Positions 9,205-18,317 of a DNA stretch of 64,000 nucleotides are shown piece after piece; position 1 is the first letter of the stretch; each line of letters begins with the position of its first letter. Both the position numbers and the translations under genes were made by a program. The stretch lies in assembly GCF_009795715.1 (NCBI RefSeq), contig NZ_WTCR01000012.1, positions 62,001-126,000 on the forward strand, read 5' to 3'. The stretch is from Labilibaculum euxinicum (GTDB lineage: Bacteria > Bacteroidota > Bacteroidia > Bacteroidales > Marinifilaceae). Below the pieces are notes generated by a model. That model was given only the letters and a program-made list of their open reading frames with translations, had not been told where the DNA came from and did no database searches.

Positions 9205-10400
9205 TACAGTAAACGAGTTCTGATTTTTTTTACAATGTATAGTGATCTTAAAAGGAGAAGAACCACAAAAGGTAATATTTCATTAGGAAAAGATTGCGGT
9301 ATAAATGCCCAGCTTCCTAATATCACTATGAGTATTATTGAATGCAGTAAAAAGTAATAATAAGCAAGCAAAGAGGGTTTTTTTCGTAGTAATGCAAAAA
9401 CCATTGGGAAGTGAAGAGGGAAGGCCCAAATAATATTCCAATTAGGTCCGGTGGCCTGATGATCTGTAAAAAACCATAAGAAAATTATAAGCCAGCCCAG
9501 CAATCCGCAAACGCCAAATATAAAAATATCAAAAATGAACAGATCTTTGTCTTTTTTTAGATATACAAGACTTAAGATTAGTCCAATTAATGCTAACAAT
9601 CCAAAAATAAAAACTGGTCTTTGGTACCAATTAGTTATTTTGAAGTTGAGGGCCGGTTTTAGAATAACATTGGTTGATTTTACCAAGGGTTTAATTGTCT
9701 CATCCGTCCTTATTTTTGCATTTTCAAAGCCCAGCATCATGTTGTCTGGTAAGAACATATATTGGTAAGGAGTCGCCTCAGCATCACAAGGTATTCCTAG
9801 AGCTAAATGGATTCCTAAAAATATCCAGCGACTTTTTTGCATGAATGGATCTAATAGATTCCAAAAGGATTTCGGTTGATCCGAAATTGTGTCGAAAAGA
9901 ATTGTGCCTGATGTGTTTTCACTAACAATATCCCGAATTCGTGTAGAGCAATTGTCAAAAAGAAAATCGTATCTGTAATATCTGTTTTCAGGTTGGTAAT
10001 TTTTTAATAAAGCGGTAAACAGTTTCTGCTTCTCAATACTATCAAGATTTAGTTTCTGCTCAACAATCCCTCTTTTCTCATAAATGTATCCGTTTTTAAA
10101 ACGATCAAACGTTGTGTAGGATAACATATAGTCTAATTTGCCTCTTGCGAATTTCGGATAAAAATTAGGGGTGTTGAAATTGAACGTACCGTAACCAAAA
10201 ACCAAATCTATTTTTTTTTCTTCATCTTTTATTCGTAATGCAGAATGACCAAATTGTGAGTACAGTTCATCTCCCGGAGAACAGGTGAGAAGACTGATTT
10301 CTGCATTCTTTGATAAATTTTGTCCTGATACATGATTGCCGATTGCCAATAACAAAAATATAATCAACAAGATACGAAAAGAGGCGGTTTTTAATGTCAT
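9204..10400 (-). CDS. DUF4105 (Lnb N-terminal periplasmic-like) membrane protein
   Basis: A 398-residue protein with a signal peptide (about residues 1-27, ending SGQ). A DUF4105 domain follows: SLLTCSPGDELYSQFGHSALRI, with Cys and His in the usual places, and YDFLFDNCSTRIRD. It ends in about five membrane helices (residues 240-390). The domain is related to papain-like/NlpC-like folds, so peptidase or acyltransferase chemistry is possible but unproven. The ATG at 10400 was chosen over an ATG 20 codons upstream because a -7-like box lies at 10422-10429 and a typical signal peptide starts there. It is the first gene of the trio. Confidence 0.75.
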   Translation of the reverse strand: MTLKTASFRILLIIFLLLAIGNHVSGQNLSKNAEISLLTCSPGDELYSQFGHSALRIKDEEKKIDLVFGYGTFNFNTPNFYPKFARGKLDYMLSYTTFDRFKNGYIYEKRGIVEQKLNLDSIEKQKLFTALLKNYQPENRYYRYDFLFDNCSTRIRDIVSENTSGTILFDTISDQPKSFWNLLDPFMQKSRWIFLGIHLALGIPCDAEATPYQYMFLPDNMMLGFENAKIRTDETIKPLVKSTNVILKPALNFKITNWYQRPVFIFGLLALIGLILSLVYLKKDKDLFIFDIFIFGVCGLLGWLIIFLWFFTDHQATGPNWNIIWAFPLHFPMVFALLRKKPSLLAYYYFLLHSIILIVILGSWAFIPQSFPNEILPFVVLLLLRSLYIVKKIRTRLL

Positions 10401-10421
10401 AATAGTAAAATGTTTACCCTT

Positions 10422-10429
10422 CGAAGATA
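10422..10429 (-). promoter_or_regulatory. Putative -7 box for the DUF4105 operon (TATCTTCG)
   Basis: The minus strand reads TATCTTCG, one mismatch from TAnnTTTG, 22 bases upstream of the chosen start. Its position decides the start codon of the DUF4105 gene. The remaining gap to 10720 shows nothing else clear. Confidence 0.4.
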
Positions 10430-10720
10430 GGTATTTTATGAATATTACGAATGTTTTCAATTTTCTATTTTATCGTGATAAAGGAAAATTATTGTTGGAA
10501 ATATTTGTTACTCTATTTCAACTGGCACCGCAATAATTTACATGTTGTTACTATTGCAAATTTTTACTTCTTAAAATATTGGTGAGTAGTTGTTTATCTT
10601 ATGTGCTTGCCTGACTGCTTTTTTTTAGTTACTTCGTCAAAAACATTACATATTGTTTATAAAATATGATATTATTTAACATCTTTATGTGGCTATTTAA
10701 ACAAATCTAATCTCAACTAA

Positions 10721-12799
10721 ATGAGAAGGCTTTTTTTCGTTATTCTTTTTGTTTCCCAATGTTTCTTTGTCTATTCGTCAAATTCAAAGCGTGATAGTCT
10801 AAAACAGCTTATTAACGTTCCCTCTGATTTATTAACTTATGATGTGTTGTATCAGTTGGGAGAGGATTATATTTCTGATTATCCGGATTCAGCAATTTAT
10901 TATGCGGATCAAATTCTGAAGTCCGAAAATTTATTTCTTGATTCAGTTTTTACTATGAAGGCGAACTACCTAAAAGGAAAAGCTTCTTATAGGAGTAGTG
11001 ATTATTCTAATTCCATCAAATATATTGAAAAAGCAATTTCCTATTGTGTTAAAAATCATGAAAAAGAAAAAGCTGATTGTTATAATATTTTGGGTAATTC
11101 ATTAATACAAATTGATAACTATAAACTTTCTCTTAGCGCCTATTTTACAAGTTTAAACATTCGAAATGGATTAAAAGACAGCTTGCTGATTTCTGCTTCC
11201 CTAAATAATATTGGGAATGTTTATTTTCAGATGCAGGAATATTCCAAGGCACTTGATTATTATAATCAATCTTTGGTTTTAAAGGAAAATGCCAACAATT
11301 TGCAGGGTATCGCTGTAATGCGTAATAATATTGGAAACGTATACCATAAAATGAATGATAGTCTTATGGCGTTGTCGTCATATCTGAAAGCGTTGGATAT
11401 CATTGAATTTGAAAGCAATGTTGATTGGAAGCCAATTTTACTCGAAAATATTGGTCAGTTGTATCTGGATTGTGGTGATATAAATAAGTGCATGGTTTAC
11501 TATCATAGAGCTTTGATTGAGTCTGAGCGAAAAGGGGATAAAATTTCTATTGCAAGTGTCAAGACATCCTTGGCAATAGCGCATTTAAAGAATGAAGATT
11601 ATAATGCATCTCTGGGTTTGTTCGAGGAGGCTTTAACAAAAGCAAAAGAAATAGGTGTTGCACGAATTGAATTGGACTGTTATTACTACATGTCGGAATT
11701 GTATGAGAAGAAAAATAATTTTGAGAAGAGTATCCAATATTTCAAAAAGTACGATAAAATAAGAGAGAGGATTTATAGAGAGAATAATAGCAAAGAAATT
11801 GCGGAAATTCAGGCGAAATTTCGATTGGAAAAAATCGATACCGAAAATGAGGTTCTGAAACAACGGAATACAATTCAAAGGTTAGAAATAGACAAACAAA
11901 AGACCAGAGGTTTATATTTTTTTAGTTTGGGTGTTTTGATTTTATCTCTGCTTATATATTCAATATACATTAGTCGATTCAGGAAGAAACACAATAAACT
12001 TTTAACGGAAAAAAATAAAATTATATCCGACAGAAATAAAAGTCTGACAAGTTTGAATGCTACCAAGGATAAGTTTTTATCTATTGTCGCACACGATCTG
12101 AAAAATCCGTTTAATGCAGTGCTGGGGTTTACCGATTTGTTAATTGACCGATATGATGAGCTTGAGGATTCAATGAGGCAGGAGTATATTGAAATTGTTC
12201 ATAAATCGGCTCTTCATGGCTCTTTATTGCTTGATACATTGCTAACATGGTCGAGATCGCAGATGGGGGTGATGGAGTATAACCCTATCATTATTAACGT
12301 AAATCAACTAATAGAAGAAGAAATGGAAGGCCTTGAGGAAAAAGCATATGCAAAAGGCATTTCACTTGAGTTGAATGAAATTAATGCTTCACTTGTTTAT
12401 GCCGATTCGGATATGATTCGAACTGTTGTGCGGAATTTAGGGAATAACTCCATTAAATTTACGGAGGAAAGAGGAAGAATCATTTTTTCGGTAAAGGCTG
12501 AAGAGAGCAAAGCAATTATAAGTGTTGAAGATAATGGTGTTGGGATCAGGCCTGAGGATAAAATAAAATTATTTAATCTTGACTCTAACTATTCAAGGCC
12601 AGGAACATCGAATGAAAAAGGAACCGGATTTGGCTTAATCTTGTGTAAAGATTTTGTGGAAAAAAATGGAGGAGAAATAGGTGTGGAAAGTAAAGAAGGA
12701 GTAGGGAGTAAATTTTGGTTCACTCTTCCTTTGCGTGTTAATGAAATAGAAAAAAAATCCTCTACCCTTGAAAGAGTAGAGGAGGAATGTATTGTTTGA
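10721..12799 (+). CDS. TPR-sensor histidine kinase
   Basis: A 692-residue membrane kinase. A signal peptide (1-20) leads to a periplasmic array of tetratricopeptide repeats (about 35-345; seen as ALDYYNQSL and SLGLFEEAL units). A coiled coil and one membrane helix (about 395-417) follow. The HisKA helix has the phospho-acceptor in FLSIVAHDLKNPFNAVLGF. The ATPase domain has N box NLGNNSIKFTEE, G1 DNGVGI and G2 GTGFGLILCK. There is no receiver domain and no response regulator beside it, so the partner is unknown. Such TPR kinases are common in Bacteroidota. Its last codons double as a terminator for the opposite strand. Confidence 0.88.
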   Translation: MRRLFFVILFVSQCFFVYSSNSKRDSLKQLINVPSDLLTYDVLYQLGEDYISDYPDSAIYYADQILKSENLFLDSVFTMKANYLKGKASYRSSDYSNSIKYIEKAISYCVKNHEKEKADCYNILGNSLIQIDNYKLSLSAYFTSLNIRNGLKDSLLISASLNNIGNVYFQMQEYSKALDYYNQSLVLKENANNLQGIAVMRNNIGNVYHKMNDSLMALSSYLKALDIIEFESNVDWKPILLENIGQLYLDCGDINKCMVYYHRALIESERKGDKISIASVKTSLAIAHLKNEDYNASLGLFEEALTKAKEIGVARIELDCYYYMSELYEKKNNFEKSIQYFKKYDKIRERIYRENNSKEIAEIQAKFRLEKIDTENEVLKQRNTIQRLEIDKQKTRGLYFFSLGVLILSLLIYSIYISRFRKKHNKLLTEKNKIISDRNKSLTSLNATKDKFLSIVAHDLKNPFNAVLGFTDLLIDRYDELEDSMRQEYIEIVHKSALHGSLLLDTLLTWSRSQMGVMEYNPIIINVNQLIEEEMEGLEEKAYAKGISLELNEINASLVYADSDMIRTVVRNLGNNSIKFTEERGRIIFSVKAEESKAIISVEDNGVGIRPEDKIKLFNLDSNYSRPGTSNEKGTGFGLILCKDFVEKNGGEIGVESKEGVGSKFWFTLPLRVNEIEKKSSTLERVEEECIV
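12750..12784 (-). terminator. lolA terminator inside the kinase coding end
   Basis: On the minus strand TCCTCTAC and GTAGAGGA form an 8-bp stem followed by seven T's. It lies just past the lolA stop, within the last 17 codons of the converging histidine-kinase gene. Confidence 0.75.
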
Positions 12800-12803
12800 T
12801 AAT

Positions 12804-13445
12804 TTATCGCATATCGTTCACTTCCACATCTGGATTTGATTTTGGATCAAAAACAAAATAAGAATCAGCAAATTTGAGGTTAGGAGTCAGCTTTTTAAGT
12901 GTAATACTTACATTATTTCCATCTTTCCCAATTGTTTTTAACGATTCAATTTGATTCTTAGCCTTATCGATTCTCAATTGTATCGAGGAGAATTCCCGTT
13001 CAGAATTTAAAGGAATGAGGTCTATTACATGGTAAGTAGAAGAATTTACTGTTTCCTCTCTGATGTATTTGTAGTTGTATCCTTTTTCATAAATGGAAAA
13101 AATTTGGGCTGGATTTAATCCTTCTTCTTCATTTTCTTCCGGTTTTGTAATGTTTACTTCATTAACATCAATGATGTGTGAAAACATGGTAGTTCCATCA
13201 TAATAAGTATCAACACCCATAAGTTTAAGACGATATTTATTACCCACCAGAACTATATTTCCTTCCGATACTTCATGGATATCTTCTTCCGCATTATCCA
13301 TAGAAAAAGTAAATTCTGCACTGATACTTTTAAATTCTTTATTTTTTGCAGAAACTTTATCAAGAATAGTTTTGGCTTTAATATCCTGAGCCGACAGGTT
13401 TAAACATATAGCTCCAAAAAGAAGGAAACAAAAGATTTTTTTCAT
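12804..13445 (-). CDS. lolA: LolA-like outer-membrane lipoprotein carrier
   Basis: A 213-residue periplasmic protein with a signal peptide (about 1-19, ending LSA-Q). The LolA-like pattern runs from ILDKVSAKNKEFKSISAEF through YRLKLMGVDTYYDGTTMF to the late segment KLTPNLKFADSYFVFDP. LolA shuttles lipoproteins from the inner to the outer membrane; in Bacteroidota the assignment by fold is common but sequence identity to E. coli LolA is low. It lies 61 bases after ftsK on the same strand, a gene order often seen in this phylum, and is probably cotranscribed. Confidence 0.82.
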   Translation of the reverse strand: MKKIFCFLLFGAICLNLSAQDIKAKTILDKVSAKNKEFKSISAEFTFSMDNAEEDIHEVSEGNIVLVGNKYRLKLMGVDTYYDGTTMFSHIIDVNEVNITKPEENEEEGLNPAQIFSIYEKGYNYKYIREETVNSSTYHVIDLIPLNSEREFSSIQLRIDKAKNQIESLKTIGKDGNNVSITLKKLTPNLKFADSYFVFDPKSNPDVEVNDMR

Positions 13446-13506
13446 TTTAGCTTATTTTATAAATATTCAAATATTCTTAATCAATAACTGTGCCACGCCG
13501 TTATTG

Positions 13507-15900
13507 CTACACATTACTTAATAATTTTTCCAGCGAATATTCATCTTGAATTAATACTTGTCTGGCTTTACTTCCTTCAAAAGGACCAACAATTCCAGCG
13601 GCCTCTAATTGATCCACTATTCTACCTGCTCTGTTGTAGCCGATAGAAAATCTTCTTTGAATTCCTGAAGTTGATCCCTGCTGAGATGAAACAACCAATC
13701 GGGCTGCATCTTCAAAAAGAGCATCTCTTTTTTGCAAATCGATATCCATTGCTGAATTTTCGGAAGACTCACCCACATACTCCGGCAAAAACATTGCGGT
13801 AGGGTAGGATTGCTGCTTTTGTACGAATTCTGTAACAGCTTCCACTTCCGGAGTGTCAACAAAAGCACATTGTACCCTTACCAGTTCACTTGTTAGTGAA
13901 ATAAGCATATCCCCACGACCAATCAACTGGTTTGCTCCAGGACTATCAAGAATTGTTCGGGAATCAATCATAGATGCTACTTTAAAGGCAATTCGTGCCG
14001 GGAAATTAGCTTTGATAACTCCTGTAATAATATTTGTTGAAGGTCGTTGTGTTGCAATAATCATATGTATTCCAATAGCTCTGGCTAATTGGGCGATACG
14101 AGCAATTGGAGTCTCAACTTCCTTTCCCGCTGTCATAATTAAATCAGCAAACTCATCAATAATTACTACAATATAGGGTAGGTAGCGATGACCGTTTTCC
14201 GGATTTAAATTACGTTTTACAAACTTGGTATTGTATTCCTTTATATTTCTGGCATGTGCCTTTTTCAACAAATCATATCTGGAATCCATTTCAATACATA
14301 AGGAGTTTAATGTTGCAATAACCTTATGGATATCAGTAATTATGGGTTCTTCTTCTCCCGGAAGTTTTGCCAGAAAATGTTTCTCGATAGTTGAGTAAAT
14401 GCTTAGTTCAACTTTCTTAGGATCGATAAGGACAAATTTAAGCTGGGAAGGATGCATCTTATATAAAAGCGATGTAATAATTGCATTCAAACCAACCGAT
14501 TTTCCCTGCCCTGTTGCTCCGGCCACCAATAAGTGAGGCATTTTGGTTAAATCAAGAGTATAGGTTTCATTCGATATTGTTTTTCCAAGTGCAACAGGAA
14601 GTGCATGTGTTGATTCCTGGAATTTTTTAGATGAAATAATGTTCTTCATTGACACGATTTCAGGTGTACGGTTCGGAACTTCAATACCAATAGTTCCCTT
14701 ACCCGGAATCGGAGCTATAATCCTAATTCCTAAGGCGGATAGACTAAGTGCAATATCGTCTTCCAGATTCTTTATTTTGGAAATGCGTACTCCAGGAGCG
14801 GGCACAATTTCATACAGCGTAATAGTAGGACCAATTGTAGCTTTTATCTGAGTAATTTCAATTTTGTAATGACGCAGTGTCTCTACAATTTTATCTTTAT
14901 TTGATTCAAGTTCTTCTTTACTTACACTCGAATTACTGGCATGATGCGCTTCTAATAATTCGATTGGAGGGTATTTGTAGTTTGAAAGATCAAGCGTAGG
15001 ATCGAAATCCTCCATAGGTCTGCGCTGAATGCTTACGATTTCTTCTTGTTTGGATACTGTCTCAATCTTTAGCTCCAAATCGTCATCTGCTGTTTTAGGA
15101 TTGTTTACTTCCTGTTCCAAAATAATTTCTTCCTCAGGAAAAATCTCAGAATTAATAATTAATTCATCTTCACCTTCTTCATCCTCTTGTTCATCATTTA
15201 GAGTGTGTATTACAGAAGTTAATGATTCTGTTTCATCTTCATCAGATTTGGAGAAGTCTTGGCTTTCTTTACGGTCTGTTTTAGATTTTGGACTAAATAT
15301 TTTTTTGAAAAAGGAAATTGAGTTTTGAAAGGCAAAGGTAATAAAGGTTAAAAAGCTAAGAACAATTAGAAACAGAGTGCCAACATTACCTATCAAGGAT
15401 ACAAGCCATTCACTTATAAAGTAGCCATGAATTCCTCCCAAGAATAAAAATGAATGCGATGTTGATTGAACAAATGTAAACGACATGAAAACCGAAAACC
15501 AAATGCAGAATAGTAAGGTGTATATAATTGTTTTTCGTAATGATTGTATTTTTACTCCCCAAATTCGAAGCGAAAGGACTACGAGTAAATAAAGGAATGA
15601 GAATGATGCGATTCCAAATCCTTTGTTTATAACCAAATTGGAAATGTAAGCCCCGGTTTTCCCCGTCCAGTTTTCAACACGTACTTTTGAGTCTGTGATT
15701 AATTCGAGCCATTTAATATCTAATTTACTTTGATCAGCTCCTCCTGTAAAAAAGAAGGAGACGAATGCCAATCCAATATAAATAGTAAACAGAGAAAGTG
15801 CAATACCAAAAAGGAATTTGGTTCTTTCGTCACTAAGAAATTTTGGGGCTGAGAAGCGCGATTTAGCTTTTGTATTGTTTGTTTTTTTCTTTTTAGCCAT
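13507..15900 (-). CDS. ftsK: DNA translocase FtsK
   Basis: A 797-residue septal DNA pump that clears chromosome DNA at division and activates Xer recombination. Four to five membrane helices occupy residues 25-200. A short acidic linker (about 205-300) leads to the motor, with Walker A AGATGQGKSVGLNA and Walker B VVIIDEFADLIM. The RecA-like core ends TPEVEAVTEFV. The C-terminal winged-helix gamma domain (RRFSIGYNRAGRIVDQLEAAGIVG) reads oriented DNA sequences. The linker is short compared with E. coli FtsK, giving a SpoIIIE-sized protein. A 9-bp inverted repeat lies upstream. Confidence 0.95.
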   Translation of the reverse strand: MAKKKKTNNTKAKSRFSAPKFLSDERTKFLFGIALSLFTIYIGLAFVSFFFTGGADQSKLDIKWLELITDSKVRVENWTGKTGAYISNLVINKGFGIASFSFLYLLVVLSLRIWGVKIQSLRKTIIYTLLFCIWFSVFMSFTFVQSTSHSFLFLGGIHGYFISEWLVSLIGNVGTLFLIVLSFLTFITFAFQNSISFFKKIFSPKSKTDRKESQDFSKSDEDETESLTSVIHTLNDEQEDEEGEDELIINSEIFPEEEIILEQEVNNPKTADDDLELKIETVSKQEEIVSIQRRPMEDFDPTLDLSNYKYPPIELLEAHHASNSSVSKEELESNKDKIVETLRHYKIEITQIKATIGPTITLYEIVPAPGVRISKIKNLEDDIALSLSALGIRIIAPIPGKGTIGIEVPNRTPEIVSMKNIISSKKFQESTHALPVALGKTISNETYTLDLTKMPHLLVAGATGQGKSVGLNAIITSLLYKMHPSQLKFVLIDPKKVELSIYSTIEKHFLAKLPGEEEPIITDIHKVIATLNSLCIEMDSRYDLLKKAHARNIKEYNTKFVKRNLNPENGHRYLPYIVVIIDEFADLIMTAGKEVETPIARIAQLARAIGIHMIIATQRPSTNIITGVIKANFPARIAFKVASMIDSRTILDSPGANQLIGRGDMLISLTSELVRVQCAFVDTPEVEAVTEFVQKQQSYPTAMFLPEYVGESSENSAMDIDLQKRDALFEDAARLVVSSQQGSTSGIQRRFSIGYNRAGRIVDQLEAAGIVGPFEGSKARQVLIQDEYSLEKLLSNV

Positions 15901-15923
15901 TGACTATTTTTTCATTTTTCACA

Positions 15924-15946
15924 AAATTCGTATTGTGTACGAATTT
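15924..15946. promoter_or_regulatory. Inverted repeat upstream of ftsK
   Basis: AAATTCGTA and TACGAATTT are perfect 9-base inverted arms with a 5-base spacer, 24 bases ahead of the ftsK start. The symmetry suggests a dimeric-repressor operator or an untranslated-leader hairpin. No factor is identified. Confidence 0.45.
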
Positions 15947-16025
15947 ATGTAAAAGTAATAAAAATGGCATTTAAAACCACAGGAAAATCAGCTTCTAAAA
16001 AGATAAGTTTGAAATCAGATGTTAA

Positions 16026-16706
16026 TTAATTGAAATCGACAATGTATTTTTTTAATGTCTTAAGATCAGAAAGGACATATTCCTCTGGAATATTGAAATC
16101 TTCCTCGCTAACAGCAATTAAATTTATTGATTGTGCTGTGAATTTTGCTTTTACTTGATTCATTGTAGTTTCAAATTCCATGAGTACCCCGGGGATTTGG
16201 TGCAATGGAGTGTTACGGTTAGGGTCTTTTAGTCCAATCTCCGAAGTGTAGTAAAGACTGACTTGAGTTTTTGATTGATCGGCCATAAAAACGGTTGCTT
16301 TTTTACATTCATAGCCAGCTATTAGTTTTGTGGAATCATTGTATTCTATTTTTGCCGGAGGAAGCTGACTGTATACAAATGCAACTTCATCTTTAGGAAA
16401 TTCATAGTTAAGCTTATTACTCAATACCTTTAGTAATATATTACTATTTGGATTGTTGTATTTAGAAAGAAATTTTGTGCTGAAAAAACCAAGATAGCCT
16501 TCAGATATGAGGCAAATGTTATTATCCTTAAAGTGCAATTCTACTTTGTTTGGTAAAAGGGCAATTATTGGGTTATCTTTTTCCGAGGAAAAGTAACTAA
16601 CACTATAGGTAATTATCCCTTCAGTAATTTTATTCTCGGTTTCGGATTTTGTTTTGCATCCCCAGACCAACAATAAAATTAGAATTATAGATAATCCTTG
16701 CTTCAT
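16026..16706 (-). CDS. Hypothetical lipoprotein
   Basis: A 226-residue protein with a type II signal peptide (lipobox LVWGC, Cys at about residue 16), so probably anchored in the periplasm or outer membrane. The segment IAGYECKKATVFM and the beta-rich pattern resemble DUF4412 or GLPGLI-like periplasmic proteins of Bacteroidota, in which a conserved GxxCKKA strand is usual. Function is unknown. It stands alone upstream of ftsK, separated by 125 bases. A 16-bp perfect palindrome lies 48 bases upstream of its start. Confidence 0.6.
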   Translation of the reverse strand: MKQGLSIILILLLVWGCKTKSETENKITEGIITYSVSYFSSEKDNPIIALLPNKVELHFKDNNICLISEGYLGFFSTKFLSKYNNPNSNILLKVLSNKLNYEFPKDEVAFVYSQLPPAKIEYNDSTKLIAGYECKKATVFMADQSKTQVSLYYTSEIGLKDPNRNTPLHQIPGVLMEFETTMNQVKAKFTAQSINLIAVSEEDFNIPEEYVLSDLKTLKKYIVDFN

Positions 16707-16754
16707 AGGATAATGTTTTGGTTAGTGAATATTTATTGAAAACAGATTTGTGCT

Positions 16755-16770
16755 TTTAACTATAGTTAAA
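16755..16770. promoter_or_regulatory. 16-bp palindrome TTTAACTATAGTTAAA
   Basis: A perfect 8+8 palindrome lies upstream of the lipoprotein gene, in the 566-base divergent gap before arcC. A second symmetric site, AGTTATCATAACT, lies at 17039-17051 nearer arcC. No perfect TAnnTTTG box was found in this gap. Either may be an operator or chance in AT-rich DNA. Confidence 0.35.
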
Positions 16771-17272
16771 TCTATCTGTAAATACAATAAATAGGATTTA
16801 CTAAAAGTATGAAAACATTGGGGAATACAATATTATATTTTGGCATCTTACATGAAATCGCACGATATCTTTACGAAAATCACATTTTTTGCCGATTAAA
16901 TTCCACTTTTAACTAATACGTAAATAATTGATAGAGGTTATGCTAAAAAAAATGACCAAGATATTTTAATTTCTCTTTTTTGCGTAAAAATCGATTTTGG
17001 GTAAAATAGTTGAACTGGAATGCTGACTTATGAGAAAAAGTTATCATAACTACTAAAATAGATTGACCTTTGCAAACGAGTGTATTTTAAAGATTATTTG
17101 CTTTGAATTTCATGCGTTTAGAGAATTAGGTACTAAACAGTAAATTTAGAAATGTCGTAATGTGTTGAAAAACAGAGGCTGAAAAATATTATAAATGAAA
17201 AGGTATTTCATTGTTTTGTTGTTATTTTTTTTAGATTTGCATTGTAAAATGAAAAACATAAAGGAAAAAATA

Positions 17273-18253
17273 ATGAAAAATAAATTAGCAGTTGTAGCAT
17301 TAGGTGGAAATGCCTTATTGAGGGGGAGTCAAAAAGGGACTGTTGAGGAGCAGACTCAGAACACAATTGATACTCTTGAAAATCTTATTTTTCTTGTTAA
17401 AGAAGGGTATGATGTTATTATTGCTCATGGTAATGGCCCTCAGGTAGGTAATATCTTAATGAGAAACGATGCAGGTGAGCAACTTTACAATATTCCTCAA
17501 ATGCCTTTGGATATTGATGTGGCTGATTCTCAAGGGGGAATTGGTTATATGATTGAGAGGAATTTGCGTAATGTATTAAAGCAAAATGGCATTGAGAAAG
17601 ATGTGGTGACTTTGGTGACTCAGGTTGTTGTTGATAAGAATGATCCTGCATTTGCTGATCCCTTAAAGCGTGTGGGTAAGATTTATACCAAAGCGCAAGC
17701 AGACGAGTTACGCGCTGATAAAGGGTGGATTTTTAAGGAAGAGGTGAAAACAGAGGGAGGATGGAGACGTGTTGTGCCTTCGCCAAAACCTATTCGTGTT
17801 TTGAATGAGAAGGTTATTGAAAACCTGGCTCGTCAGGGTAATATTGTAATTACTGTTGGCGGTGGTGGTATTCCGGTTTCTGAAGATGAGAATGGGAACC
17901 TTTGCCCTGTTGAAGCTGTAATTGATAAAGATCTTGCTTCGGCATTGATTGGAGCCCGGATTAAAGCGGATGAATTTTATATTCTTACTGATGTTTCCTT
18001 TGTTTATCGTGACTTTAGAGGTCCAAATGAGAAAAAACTTGAGTTTTTGAATCATGCCGATACAATGAAATACATGGAAGACGGTACTTTCGCAGAAGGA
18101 TCTATGGCTCCGAAAATCCGTGCTTGTCTAAGTTTTATTGAAAATGGCGGCGGTAAATCAGTTATTACTGAAGCAACCAAATTGGTCGATAAATCTTACG
18201 GAACCAAAATAACAATGGAATACGATAAAAACGACGTAGAGCATAATTTTTAA
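17273..18253 (+). CDS. arcC: Carbamate kinase
   Basis: This enzyme of 326 residues makes ATP from carbamoyl phosphate and ADP. The amino-acid-kinase fold is clear: ALGGNALL at the N-terminus, IAHGNGPQVG near residue 50, ITVGGGGIPV, and VIDKDLASALIGA for nucleotide binding, ending with GSMAPKI. The ATG at 17273 starts the fold directly and has an AAAGGA ribosome-binding site; an ATG 26 codons upstream would add a non-conserved hydrophobic stretch. It lies 64 bases ahead of the ornithine carbamoyltransferase gene. The pair can turn citrulline into ornithine and ATP. No arginine deiminase is in the window. Confidence 0.93.
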   Translation: MKNKLAVVALGGNALLRGSQKGTVEEQTQNTIDTLENLIFLVKEGYDVIIAHGNGPQVGNILMRNDAGEQLYNIPQMPLDIDVADSQGGIGYMIERNLRNVLKQNGIEKDVVTLVTQVVVDKNDPAFADPLKRVGKIYTKAQADELRADKGWIFKEEVKTEGGWRRVVPSPKPIRVLNEKVIENLARQGNIVITVGGGGIPVSEDENGNLCPVEAVIDKDLASALIGARIKADEFYILTDVSFVYRDFRGPNEKKLEFLNHADTMKYMEDGTFAEGSMAPKIRACLSFIENGGGKSVITEATKLVDKSYGTKITMEYDKNDVEHNF

Positions 18254-18281
18254 TTAACTATTATTAATATCAGATTATAAT

Positions 18282-18289
18282 TACTTTTG
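18282..18289 (+). promoter_or_regulatory. Possible -7 box (TACTTTTG) before the OTC gene
   Basis: TACTTTTG matches TAnnTTTG 29 bases ahead of the OTC start, in the arcC-OTC gap. No good -33 TTG was found. It could give the second gene a separate promoter. Confidence 0.35.
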
Positions 18290-18317
18290 TGATTGTAATT
18301 TTTAAAAAATACATACC

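Noticed and set aside
17195-17272. Upstream extension of carbamate kinase as a signal peptide
   Set aside because: The hydrophobic lead is not conserved in carbamate kinases, which are cytoplasmic; the ATG at 17273 has the better ribosome-binding site.
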